Origin: Ustilaginoidea virens
Taxonomy: Eukaryota; Ascomycota; Sordariomycetes; Hypocreales; Clavicipitaceae
Direction: 5' to 3'
DNA: 64,000 bases
Assembly: GCF_000687475.1 (NCBI RefSeq)
Contig: NC_057321.1
Span: forward strand, 2,790,001-2,854,000
Shown here: in pieces, positions 21,175 to 32,040 of the stretch
How positions within the stretch are numbered: the first letter of the stretch is position 1
How the letters are laid out: every line of letters starts with the position of its first letter
Made by a program: the position numbers and the translations under genes
The notes under the pieces: model-generated
What the model was told of the DNA's origin: nothing
What the model saw: the letters and a program-made list of their open reading frames with translations, nothing else
Database searches by the model: none

Positions 21175-24100
21175 ATGGCCAGTCAGAACGTTCCTGCCAA
21201 TAACCTAGGCCATAATAACCCAGGCTATAATAACCCAGGCTACTAAGTCCCTGATACGGCAGAGGTAGAAGAATCTAATAATAACCAGGAAATTGCCCAG
21301 CTTAGGGAAGACTAATAGGAAATGAGAAAAGAATTTAATTATAAATTTAATCGAATGAACTCTAAAATCGATTTTTTGGCTGATAAGGTGGGCACTTTAG
21401 TAGATAGACTAATCAAGCCTACTGCTAGCCTACCATCATAGGATATAATAGATATAGATACCTTCTAAACCCCTGTGGGTAAGGGAAATACCCCACTACC
21501 TAAAGCCTAGCAACCCCTGCCGGTTCTATCTAGTATTAGCAGCCAAGTTAGCGCTATAGCTATTAAGGAATTAGCTAAAACAGCCAATAGATTCTAGGAA
21601 TCCTAAAAGCTAAAGGGGGTATCTAACTTCAACTAATAGAAATAGGCCCTTATGATTCAACTTAGGGTACTTAATATCGCTAAATTTATCGAAAATCCTT
21701 CTATTCCCAGCAGTTTCAACGATTTAAAGCAAGCACTTTTACTATTACTTATTAAGAATAGTTGCACAGAAGGACTAGCTGCTGCTATTAACTAGTGCAC
21801 TGACCTAGAGTTAGCCTTTACATTACTCACCAAATAGTATTCTCACTCATCAGACGTATAGTAGACCTATTTATACCCTGCCTTCTATTAATTAAATTTT
21901 ATAGGCTACAAGGGTACCTTAGAATCTTTCAACGCCTCTTTTAATAGCTACTTATCTAGGCTGCAAATTTTAGGCTCCTATATACAACCTTTCGACTAAA
22001 TCAGCTAGTATTTACATGCTATAGAAGGGGTCTTTTTTCAGTAGGCAGAACGGCACCGTATAATAATGAGAATCGCATATACTCAGGGAAATACATTAAA
22101 TATTAACCTATAATTTTATATGGTTGATTTACTGGAAGAATAACGCATTAAAGGGTTATTAGTAGTAAGGGCTACCACCCACCTCGCAAAGGTTAAGGGT
22201 GCCGCTACTAACAACAGTAGCAAGCCAGCTAGTAATAACACTAGTAAGGGTGGTAAAAACACTACTACTAACGCTAACAAAAAGAAATAGGGGTCTTCTA
22301 CCTAATAAAGGTCTTCTTTAGCTATATAGGGCAAGCCGGAAAATAAAAAGAAAAATAAAGAAAAGAAAGATTCAGCTAATAAAGCAGATATCCTATAAAA
22401 GACTAATAAAAAAGAAAAGACTATTAATTCCTTCGTACTAGGGAATTATAATACTCTAAGTCTTATACCCAGTAAGATAGCCTATTCTTCCTTTTAAGAC
22501 CGCAAATATATGCAATTTCTAGCTACTAGCTATAGTATATAATCCGGTGGGAAAACGCCAATAGATTCTTTACTCTACAATACTAGTTTTACGGTATATA
22601 TTATTAACGATAAAAAGCACTTCACCTACTTTTAATATTATACCGGAAATAGACCAGTCATCAGCATAGGTGGTAGCCCAATCAAGCCCAATAGGTAGGG
22701 CATAGCGCGTTTTACCGTACTATAGGCCACCAACCCACCTCAGTAGGGCACCTTAGAGCTGACCAATGCCCTCTTTATACCAGCTTTTAATATTAATATC
22801 TTTAGCGGCGTTAAATACTATCTGAATTGTGGCAGTATTCAGGGCTAAAGCCTAGTTAATAGCAACAATAAGTGTATTAGGCTTCTTAATTTTAAGAAGT
22901 ATGGCTTCTTTTTATAACAAAAAGGGGTAGATTCGCCATTTTTATATTATACTAGCCAAAATCACCCGGCTTTATATAGTATCTCGGTCGAATTACCTGC
23001 CTTAGCTAACCCAGAAGAATACGAGGAATATCCCCTATTAGAGGATTTACCTACCCTATTAGCTAATTCGGACTATCCATTAGCTAATTCTCAAGCTAAT
23101 CCACCAGCTAATTCGCAAGCTACCCCACCAGCTAGTCCTGGTTTTTCGGTAGTACCAAAAGAGGCTACTATTCCTAATACAGCCCAACTACTATAGAGGG
23201 CCCCGGTTACCCTCGACCCTGCCCTAGCAGCTGATACAGAATATTAAAAGCTGCTATTATTAGCCGGACTTTAGCACATCCGGCTTAAGCACATCGGAAT
23301 CCAACTTTTAAAGAAAACCTATGCATCAACCATAGGGTTACCTGATCTTAGTAAAGTAAAGGATTCTAATTTTAACTGTATCGCCTGTAAAAGGGCAAAG
23401 TCAGTTCGGCGTTTTATATCAGGGGCTATACCAGACCCTATGCATTATTCAGATATTATAGAGGGTGATATTTTCCAAATTAATCCTCTTCTATACAATA
23501 AACGCCCTATTTGCCTCATCTTAGTTGACCGGAAATCACGCTTCCATTAGGTATATCTACTACCTAATAAGGAGGGACCTATAGTATTCCCAGTATTATA
23601 GGGGTTCTTCCAAGGTCTTAGGAATCGCTACGGCAAATCAGCTATTAAATTCCACTATAATAGTAGCAAGGAAATCAATGACGTCATTACAGCCTAGCTA
23701 GCTCTTAAAGGTATAGATTTTTTAACCTCTTCCCCTTATATTTATAAGCAAAATAGGTTAGCAGAACGCTTTATACGGGTCATTATTGACCGACTTAGAG
23801 CTATTATACTTTAGTCTCGGTTACCTTCTTACCTTTAGTCTACAGTAATTCTTAGTATTACTACCTTAGTAAATCTAATAGTAATTACAAACCGTTCTTT
23901 ATTACCTTTCGAGGAATTAAAGAAGGACTTTCCGCAAATTACGCACTACTACCTACCCGACCTTACTAGCTTTAGGGCTATTAGTGCGGCTATAGAAGTG
24001 CTAATCCCTCCACAAAAACGGGTCATCAGCTATAAGCTGGCCCCCCGGACCGAGTCAGGTAGGTTACTAGCTACACTAGGTAATAGCACCTACCTCGTCT

Positions 24101-26934
24101 ACATCCTATATCGCCGGGTCGTCACTAAGACCTCTTTTATTACTTTCACCTACTAAAATGAAGGTATAGGCCCTATTTTAAGTGGCCTAGAGGGTACTTT
24201 TGATTTCCAACCGCCTTCTAATTTAGAGGGGGTAAATATCGACTAAATTGCTCTAGAAGAGCCTATTTAGAAGTCGCCTCGCCTAAATATGCCTATTTTA
24301 GGCTTAGCCGAGGGCATAGGCCTACTATAGGCCTTGGATCTTATACAGCCTACGGGCCTACTATAACCAATGGGCCTAATATAGCACACGGATCCACCAC
24401 AACTAGTGGGCCTACCACTAATTGGCCCGCTACAGCACTCTGCAATATTTCTTAGCAATTCGCCGTCTTTTGATTCTAAATCGCTTCAGCCTAACTCAGC
24501 TTTTTAGCTTAGGTAAAACGGTCCTTTTTCACCGGCTAAGGAAAATACAGCCTTTTCCTATATAAAAAGGCTGCAAATGCTAGGAAATGCAGAAAGCTCT
24601 CATCACCAGGAATCTCAACTACCGAGATTTTCCGAATCCGTCATAAAAGTGGGTATACCCCGCATATATGAAAATTCTAACTCGCCCCATATAGCAAATT
24701 TTTAATGGTCCGAATCTCAAAGTCCTACGCACACTAATTTTCTGCGACTTTCCGATATAATAGATTCTGCCTTTTCGCCCGGCTTCCTAGTAAATATAGT
24801 ATTTTACTATAGTAAAACGCTACTTACACTAGAATATCTAAAATTCGAGAGTCTAAATATCGCCTCAAATAAGAGACCGTAGGAGAAAATATTTTGAGTA
24901 TTAGAAAAGGTGCCTATTCAGCCATACTAGGTTAGGGCTATTAGGGGTAGAATTTAAGGAAGAATATAGCCACAGATACGAGACGTGCAAGGTATCCTAA
25001 ATTACGGATACCATAGGTCACTTTCTGGCCCATAAGCGGACCAATAGGGTTTTTTCCCACCCATACAACCGGAAAACAACGGCATTTTTCCACCCACCCA
25101 GCCGGAAAATAACAGCATTTTCGGGTTCCTACCCACCTAGCCGAAAAACAATAGAATTTTTAGATACCTAGGCAGCCCCCTAGAGGCTCCCATATAAGAT
25201 TTCCCCCCTTCCTATGCTTTCTACCAGCAAATATACGATATATACTATACAGCTAAAATTAAGGCTGCAAAACGGGCCCCAAAAGGTATGCCTAATAGCT
25301 GGAAGGAAGTCTTATATAACCCACATAAGGATAGCTAGGTTAAGGCCTTATTTTCGGAATTCGAGCAATTAATCGACTTAAATATCTTCCAATTTATACC
25401 AAAGGCTAGTATTCCTACTAGTAGGAAGATATTACGTAACTGGCTTATTTTTCGTATAAAAAAAGATGCGAATAATAACCCGGTTAAATATAAAGCACGA
25501 TTAGTTATTAAAGGCTTTATGTAGGTATCTAGGCAAGACTTTACGGAGACCTATGCCTCTACTTCGATCCCACTAATATAGAGGATTATCCTTGCTCTTG
25601 CTGCTGTAAATAACTAGGAAATAGAGTAAATCGACTTTATTGGTGCCTTTCTAAATAGTGAACTACTAGAGACGATTTATATAGAGATTCCAGCTGGTTT
25701 TTTAGAATTTACAGAAAGCCTACTCTTACCTAACCCAGCCTTATAGTCTGACCAGTAGCGTCGTCGACTTCTAGCCTTGCTTACTAAGGTTGGATATGAC
25801 CCCTCTGCATTATAGGTCATACTATTAAAGAAAGCCTTATATGGGCTAAAATAAGGCCCTCGCGAGTGGTAATTACGGTTAAAAGACCTTCTAGTGCAAG
25901 AGGGTTTTAAGCCATTACTTTCTGATGCTGCTATCTTCTATAATAAAGGAATGCATACCTTTATTATAACCTATATAGATGACTGCTTAATTATTGGTCC
26001 GGATTTAAGCTATATTAACTAGCTTAAGACTAAGTTCCATAAGGTTTATACTATAGAAGACCGAGGACCTGCCTCCTTCTTTCTAAGAGTGCAGATTATT
26101 AAGGATAGAGAAAAGGGCCTATTATAGCTGCACTAATCGCAATTTATTACGGAAGTCCTTAAGAAATTCAACCTTAAAGACGCACGACCGTATTTAATTC
26201 TGCTATAGCCCGGTATACTTGCTGAGGCTAATAACGATACGCCGCTGGATACTAGTAATCAATACTTATTCTAGCAGCTAGTAGGGATATCGATGTGGTT
26301 AATGATGATGTTAAGACCTGACCTTGCCTTTCTAACGCAATACCTGTCACGATATATGCAACAGGCTTCCACTATACAGCTTAATGCTGCTAAAGGCGCT
26401 TTTCGCTATTTAGCTAGTACGGCAAATACAGCCATTTATTACCGAGCCGCTAAAGCTACCGTAGTATTAGCTGCATTTTCTGACAGTGATTTTGCTAGGT
26501 GCCGGCTTACTTCTAAGTCCACTAGTGGTTATCTTACTACCTTAAATAGTGGACCTATTAGCTAGAAGTCAAAATGGTCTTCGATTGTGGTTTTATTAAC
26601 GCTTGAAGCCGAGTCTAATGCAATGCTTAAGGCGCTTCGCGAAGTGGAGTGGATATCTAATTTATTTAAAAAAATCCAGGTCGATATTCAACGCCCTATA
26701 CCACTATATTGCGATAACTAAGGGTCTATTTTCAATGCAAATGACCCAAATCAGTATGCCCGCACTAAGCATACCTTGCTTAAATTCCGGTATATACGTA
26801 AGAAGGCCCACGCTGGCCTGGTAAAAATATCTTATTTACCTACGATAGATATGCCTGCGGATGGACTCACTAAACCACTTCCAAGCCCGAAATTCCCCAT
26901 CTTTCGGCAGCTATTAGGGCTGCAATCCCTATAG
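21175..26934 (+). pseudogene. E7 gag-pol polyprotein, RIP-degraded
   Basis: One frame of 1920 codons from ATG 21175 (MASQNVPANN) to TAG 26932-26934, with dozens of TAA/TAG at Gln or Trp positions and no net frameshift. Order: gag with the conserved IKELAKTANRF motif; Ser/Asn/Lys-rich tail; protease whose DTG has become NTS through two G-to-A changes (LLYNTSFTVYI); GAG-pre-integrase; integrase with KCIRLLNF, DRKSRF and the later LPFEELKK C-terminal part; a Leu/Pro/Gly linker; RT with YIDD (in the piece VTYIDDC or ITYIDDC); RNase H with SDSDFA; and the family's PLPSPKF tail. It is the reference copy for the CopC start codon, because E5 and E11 have ATA there. Confidence 0.94.
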
Positions 26935-26993
26935 CATCATCTTTTTTTTCTGATTTTTTTTTATAGGGTTTCTTTCTTTTATTCTAACGCTAG

Positions 26994-27021
26994 GATTAGC
27001 CATATTGCTAATCAGAGGGGG
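26994..27021 (+). promoter_or_regulatory. E7 stem-loop and polypurine tract
   Basis: GATTAGC (26994-27000), loop CATATT, GCTAATC (27007-27013), then AGAGGGGG up to the LTR start at 27022. Confidence 0.78.
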
Positions 27022-27779
27022 TGTTGAAATCAGCGCCTTTTTAGCTGTATTTTGGTACTGGTCTCGCTACCGTACGATGTCTCTACGTTGAGATATCGCG
27101 GTGGCTATACCAGGCGCTATGGTGGGGCACAGCGCCCCACAACGCCGATTACAGTAGGCCACAGCGCCGGTTACGGCACCGGCACAGCGCCCCACAGCCG
27201 GCCACAGCGGCCGGTTACAGCGGGCCACAGGGCCCACAACAAGCGGCGCATTTCTACGGGATTACCAAATAGGCAAACCTTGCTAATACCAGCACTTTCG
27301 GCCTTCTACATACAGTCACCCGCTACACCGCACCTTTACGGCACACCGATATAGGGCTTCCGGCCCGTACGACAGACCGATATAGGGCTTCCGGCCCGTA
27401 CGGCAGGCTGTTATAGGGCATCCGGCATACCGCTACAAGCCACTGGGCTTGGTTGGGTAGGCATTGGGTAGGATATTAGGCACAGACTGGGCACGGTTGG
27501 GCAGATCGACTTTTCGTCGGTTTTTTTCGCTATTTTTTCGGTTTTTCATTATTTTCAACCACTTTTTCAAGATGGTAGAAATATGCCCCAAATTCCCTCT
27601 TTCTAGCTAGAATAGTCACCAACAATTAGAATCAGATTTCCCTAACATCTTTGCTCTGGTCAACCCCGTGTGTGCGTTTTTAATCTTTAACCAGCTTGTT
27701 TTATTCTGCAACGCCTTGTACGCCACTATCGGTACTTAGTATACTTTCCAACAGTTTTCTGAGTCACCATTTTGCAACA
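27022..27779 (+). repeat. E7 3' LTR
   Basis: 758 bp, colinear with 20118-20875, ending CAACA. Differences between the pair are mostly transitions. Confidence 0.94.
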
Positions 27780-27784
27780 ATAAT

Positions 27785-30592
27785 ACCAGCCAATTCAATT
27801 ACGAGATTATTATAGATATCCTTTATATTGATAATCGGCCGGTATTATATATTATAGATGCCGCAATAAGCTTCCAGGCAGCTAGGTTCCTTAACCCTTA
27901 AAGATAAAAGGCCTAAAATATTTAGAATGCCCTTAAGGAATACTAGATCGATACTTACCTTAGCCTACTGGATTAGATAGTCTATAATACCGGACTAAAT
28001 TTTACTTCTGCCGAATTCCGTTATAATGCCCGGCTTTTATCTATCAATATAGATGAAATCCCTATAGAAGCCCACAATAGCATTAGCAAGGTCGAAAGAT
28101 ATTACGCCCTATTATGCAGAGCCTATACTATCGTTAGTAATAAAGTAGGCGATCTAATAACAAAAGAATAGAAATTACAGCTTGCTATAAAGGCTGTTAA
28201 TAATTTAGCTGGACCTAATAGTCTAGTGCCTATATTATTAGTCTTTAGAGCATATCCTCGACTTATAGATAACTCACCGCATAACTTATTAGTATTATAA
28301 CGCGCCTTAATATTACGAAAGGCTACTAATAAAGCTAGGAAATGCCTCGCTAAGCGATAGGTTCGCAATACCCTCGCCTAATAGAACGGCCCAAATACCC
28401 AGCCTATCCACCGACTACCCCTATAATTAGATATATAGGTATAAAGAGAAAAGGGTGGATAGCACGGGCTATACCGGCTAATTAGCCTCGATAGTGAGAC
28501 CTATATCATATAGATACTATATAGCCCGGTTAAGTTCCAGTTAACGGTCGTTAAGCCATATAACTATAACCCCGATAATGCTAAAGATATCGTCTATACC
28601 GAAGGCCCGGCCCGCCCCGGCTAAATAGAAGTCAGGATACCGGCACTAGCTGTAGCCGTACCTCTAGCCGCGATAATACCTACAGCCGAGATATTATCGA
28701 TGATACCTACAGTCGCGATATTATTAATACCTGCAGCCGCGATATATCTATCGCTAGCTACTAGGTCTAATTAAGCTAGGCCACTATTACTATCACCAGC
28801 AAGGGTGGTATCTAACGTTATAATCAATAAGGACTAAAAAGAGGCTATTATTAATGCTATTGCTTCTAATACCATTATTAATACCTCTTTCCTAACCGCG
28901 AAAGAGTAAGCCGACCTATAGCTTACTAGCTAATTACGCCGGGAAGGAAAGATTATAACCCTAGGAGACCCTTTCGAATAGTCTAACTATATAGAGATAG
29001 AAGCATTATAGGCCTGCGATATATTCCGATTTATTACCTTTAATATCGGTCAATATAGAGCCTAACGTCTATTTAACTTATAGATAGTACAAGAGATTAA
29101 AGGTAAAGGTATAGATACGCCGTATAAGAAGTCACGACTCGTTATATAAGGTCATAGTGATAATAAAAAGCAATTAATATTGACTTAGTCCCCTATAATC
29201 CAACGGGCTAATCAATAGTTACTTATATTATTAGCCCTATCACTATAATGCTCTTACGGCTTATTCCTCTAGATATATAATATTATATAGGCTTACGTAT
29301 AATTATCCACCACCCTTAATAGATCGATTATCGCTAAACTACCTAAGTAGATAGCGCATCAATACCTTAATAATACGATTATAGAAGTAGTAAAGCCATT
29401 GTACGGAATAGCTAAGGCAGGCACCCACTGGTAGGCGATATACTTCCGGCACTATTGTAAGAAGTTGGGCATAACCACTTCAACCTATAACCCCTATTTG
29501 CTAATATCTACTGGCAACGACCGTACTAATAATACTAACCGCAATAGCGTTACTAACCGTACTAACGTTTCTGACCGTACTAGCGATACTATATGCTTCG
29601 GTATCGTAGGTATATAGACTGACGATACCCTCGGCCTAAATGACGATGCCTTCTTCTAACGGGAGGAATTAAAGCTTACTAAGGCAGGCTTTAATACTAA
29701 GCCTAAGACGAGGCTATCGCTAACCGTGCCCCTAATATTTAATAGATATATATTGACAGCCAACAGTAATAGCATAACCTTATGCCAGAAAGGTCAAAAT
29801 AAAAAGATTACGACTATCGATAAGAATGCGCCTATAGCCTAGCGTAATTATATCGAATAATACGCTTGTGGCGCTTATATGGCTATAGTCTGCTAGCCTA
29901 AGGCCTCTTTTGACCTATCCATCGCAGTATAATACCAGCAACCTGACCCTAACGATATCGCGAGGTTGAATAAGCGCCTTTAATAGCAACGCGATAATTA
30001 GGATCGTGGCTTATGGTACATTAATCTGGCCCTTGCTATAGCTAAACTCTTTGTATTTATTGATAGATCCTTTGCCAACAATAAAGATTTAAGCTCCTAG
30101 ATTGGTTACATAATTATGCTAGGGAATGAGGCAGATACTACGAATAATGCTTTCTAGTTGACCGGTAATATCGTCACTTATAGCTCTATAAAGAGTAAGC
30201 ATATAATGCGCAGCGCACTCGCTTCGGAGCTGTATAGTATAGTATAAGGGGTTGATATCGCATATGCAATAGGCACGACCCTTAATATAATTACTAGTAG
30301 GTTAGGACTACCGAAGGTTCTTATAGTGGTATGTATAGATTCTTTTTCGTTATATAAATGCCTAGTTAAGCTAGGCACTACGAAAGAGAAGAGGCTTATA
30401 ATAGATATTATAGCCTTACGATAGTCATACAAGCGCCGGGAAATCTACGAAATTTACTAGATCAATAGGAATAATAACCTCGCCGATACAATAACGAAGG
30501 GAACGCCCAATAAAGCCTTTAAGACCTTCGTCGACTTAAATAGGGCTGTTATATATATAGAAGGGTGGGTAAAGAGGCCGGTCAATATCTAA
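27785..30592 (+). pseudogene. E4 integrase, RT and RNase H, RIP-degraded
   Basis: In-phase continuation of E4 pol to TAA 30590-30592. It opens with FNYEIIIDILYID and an FQAARFL segment, the rve integrase core of the common fungal Copia type. RT is recognisable from KPLYGIAKAGTHW (about 29400) and TDDTLGLNDD, whose catalytic pair lies at 29621-29626. The Ty1-type RNase H follows: FDLSIAV, LNKRL, SFANNKDLSS, IGYIIML, a SKHIMRSALASELYS segment, then SLYKCLVKLGTTKEKRL and the C-terminal WVKRPVNI. This organisation is typical of Copia elements widespread in ascomycetes. Numerous TAG/TAA at Gln/Trp positions abolish function. Confidence 0.93.
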
Positions 30593-30878
30593 CTGCGTTT
30601 GGAAGGTATTAGTGATATTATAGGTGGTAAGTGTGTGGATTTTCCTATGTTTAATATTATATTACCGTATTTACTACTGCCCCTTTTTGCCCCTTTGTTT
30701 TGGCTGCGATATTCAATATACCGGCTATATGGTATAAGCCTATATAAGCCGGCCGTGCGGCGCGACGGCGTTATCGGCGGCATAACCTGCCGAGACCGCG
30801 CCGCACTTTTCTTTCTATATGTGCGCCTTACATCCTAGCGATTCCAATATTTGCTTCTATAAAAAGAGAAGCTGCCAG
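30593..30878 (+). other. E4 3' untranslated region with purine-rich end
   Basis: Between the pol stop and the right LTR. It ends in a purine-rich stretch (AAAAAGAGAAG near 30861) that could act as the polypurine tract. No coding signal. Confidence 0.6.
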
Positions 30879-31219
30879 TATCGGAATCGCTATCGCAAGG
30901 TGCCCAATTGGGCACAATTGGGCACATTGCGACGGATGTGCCGCGCACACCCGTTGCGCACGATATGGCCACTTTTGCCCCTTTACCTCTGAGCCCGGTA
31001 GGGCACGCGGGCAGCCCGGCCCGACTGCGCCGATGCACGTGACAACGGTATACGCACAAAAAGGCCATATCGTGTAATTACCCTCTTTTGCTTCCTTTCT
31101 TTCCTTTTAGATAGTAGTCATTAGTAAAGTCAATAAATCCTTTACTTAGTGACCTCACGGTACATGATACCACGCGCGCGACCCTACGTACAACTGGGTA
31201 CCCCGAGTTTATACCAACA
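30879..31219 (+). repeat. E4 right LTR
   Basis: 341 bp, starts TATCGG (RIP form of TGTCGG) and ends CCAACA, followed by GTATC. It is uninterrupted, so it shows the pre-insertion state of the E5 target (31114-31118). Here the palindrome GTGCCCAATTGGGCAC is followed by an added AATTGGGCAC. Confidence 0.93.
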
Positions 31220-31696
31220 GTATCGGGCCTTATTTTTTAAAATATATGGTAAGGCGGCATATGACGTACCGGGCTTTATTTAAAATATTTAATACGGCTG
31301 GATATTACGTGGCACACTGGGTATTATTTAAAATATTTAATACGGCTGGATATTACGTGGCACACCGGGCATTATTTAAAATATTTAATACGGCTGGATA
31401 TTACGTGGCATACCGGGCATTATTTAAAATATTTGGTAAGGCTTGATATGATGTATCAGACCTTATTTTTAAATATATGGTAAAGCTGGATATATCGTGG
31501 TATAATGGGTATTACGAGGAGCTCTCTTACTGGCTACTTTAGATGCCTAGGCCTACCTTCTCTCTTAGATATATTTAGGATAGCTTTTCCCCTTCTTTCT
31601 AGATAGTAGAAGTATAGCACAATCGAACTTATTAATATACTATATGCCTCTTGACTCTTTTCACCTTTCCTGCGTTTCTAGTTATTTATATCTATC
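31220..31696 (+). repeat. E3 5' LTR, segment 2, with internal tandem array
   Basis: Resumes the E3 LTR with the right GTATC copy. At about 31245-31440 a unit of about 50 bp containing TTTAAAATATTTAATACGG and TGGATATTACGTGGCA is repeated three to four times. The rest (about 31530-31696) follows the E6 LTR through the AGGATAGCTTTTCCCCTTC region. It ends at CTATC, the E8 target site. Confidence 0.85.
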
Positions 31697-31951
31697 TGTG
31701 ACGGACTGGCCCTAGGGCGACTGCGAATAGGCGTCAATCGGATGTATTAATAAAACTAAGGAGGAAGGGAGAAGAGCCCGAATCGGGTCCCTTCCGCAGT
31801 CTATATACATCTGTATGTGGCGCGGGCTAGAGCCCTAACGTTACCCTTATAGGCCCGCGCGTCTACCTTATATCATCCGTTCCGGACTAGGCATAGGCGT
31901 AGCCCGAGCCTTAGTTAATCTATAATACAGGCATAGCCCGAGTCTGTAATA
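31697..31951 (-). repeat. E8 3' LTR
   Basis: 255 bp, plus-strand TGTGACGG...GTAATA. Related in its first part to the E10 LTR (shared GGACTGGCCCTAGGG). Confidence 0.92.
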
Positions 31952-32040
31952 TACCCCCCTTCGCTAGGAAAAATTTTATCTATTCCGTATCGGGGTTGCT
32001 ATAGGGTTCGACCGGGTCTATTATATATCTAAATATCCCC

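Larger units (their letters stand above)
20118..27779 (+). mobile_element. E7: CopC Copia element inserted in E4 integrase
   Basis: Complete 7.66-kb element with 758-bp LTRs (20118-20875 and 27022-27779), PBS, single gag-pol frame, stem-loop and purine tract. Perfect ATAAT duplications lie at 20113-20117 and 27780-27784, and E4's frame resumes in phase on removal. The left LTR ends CAATA and the right CAACA, a RIP-type difference. Confidence 0.95.
3240..31219 (+). mobile_element. E4: CopA Ty1/Copia element interrupted by E5, E6 and E7
   Basis: Bounded by 341-bp LTRs (left 3240-3479 plus 11068-11168, right 30879-31219) and by GTATC duplications at 3235-3239 and 31220-31224. With the three nested elements and their duplicated target sites removed it is about 7.3 kb with one gag-pol frame of about 1924 codons (11765-13651, 19041-20117, 27785-30592) that stays in phase across both internal insertions. 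Domain order gag, protease-like, GAG-pre-integrase, integrase, RT, RNase H is Ty1/Copia. RIP-type stops show it is dead. Confidence 0.92.

Noticed and set aside
30835..31068. 77-codon minus-strand frame
   Set aside because: It lies inside the E4 right LTR, and the matching left LTR shows only RIP-type differences with no sign of coding constraint.
31245..31440. CRISPR-like array
   Set aside because: Units are contiguous tandem copies without unique spacers, and the sequence is a fungal LTR.
31246..31446. 66-codon frame with FKIFNTAGYYVA repeats
   Set aside because: It is a translation of the tandem array in the E3 LTR, not a protein repeat.
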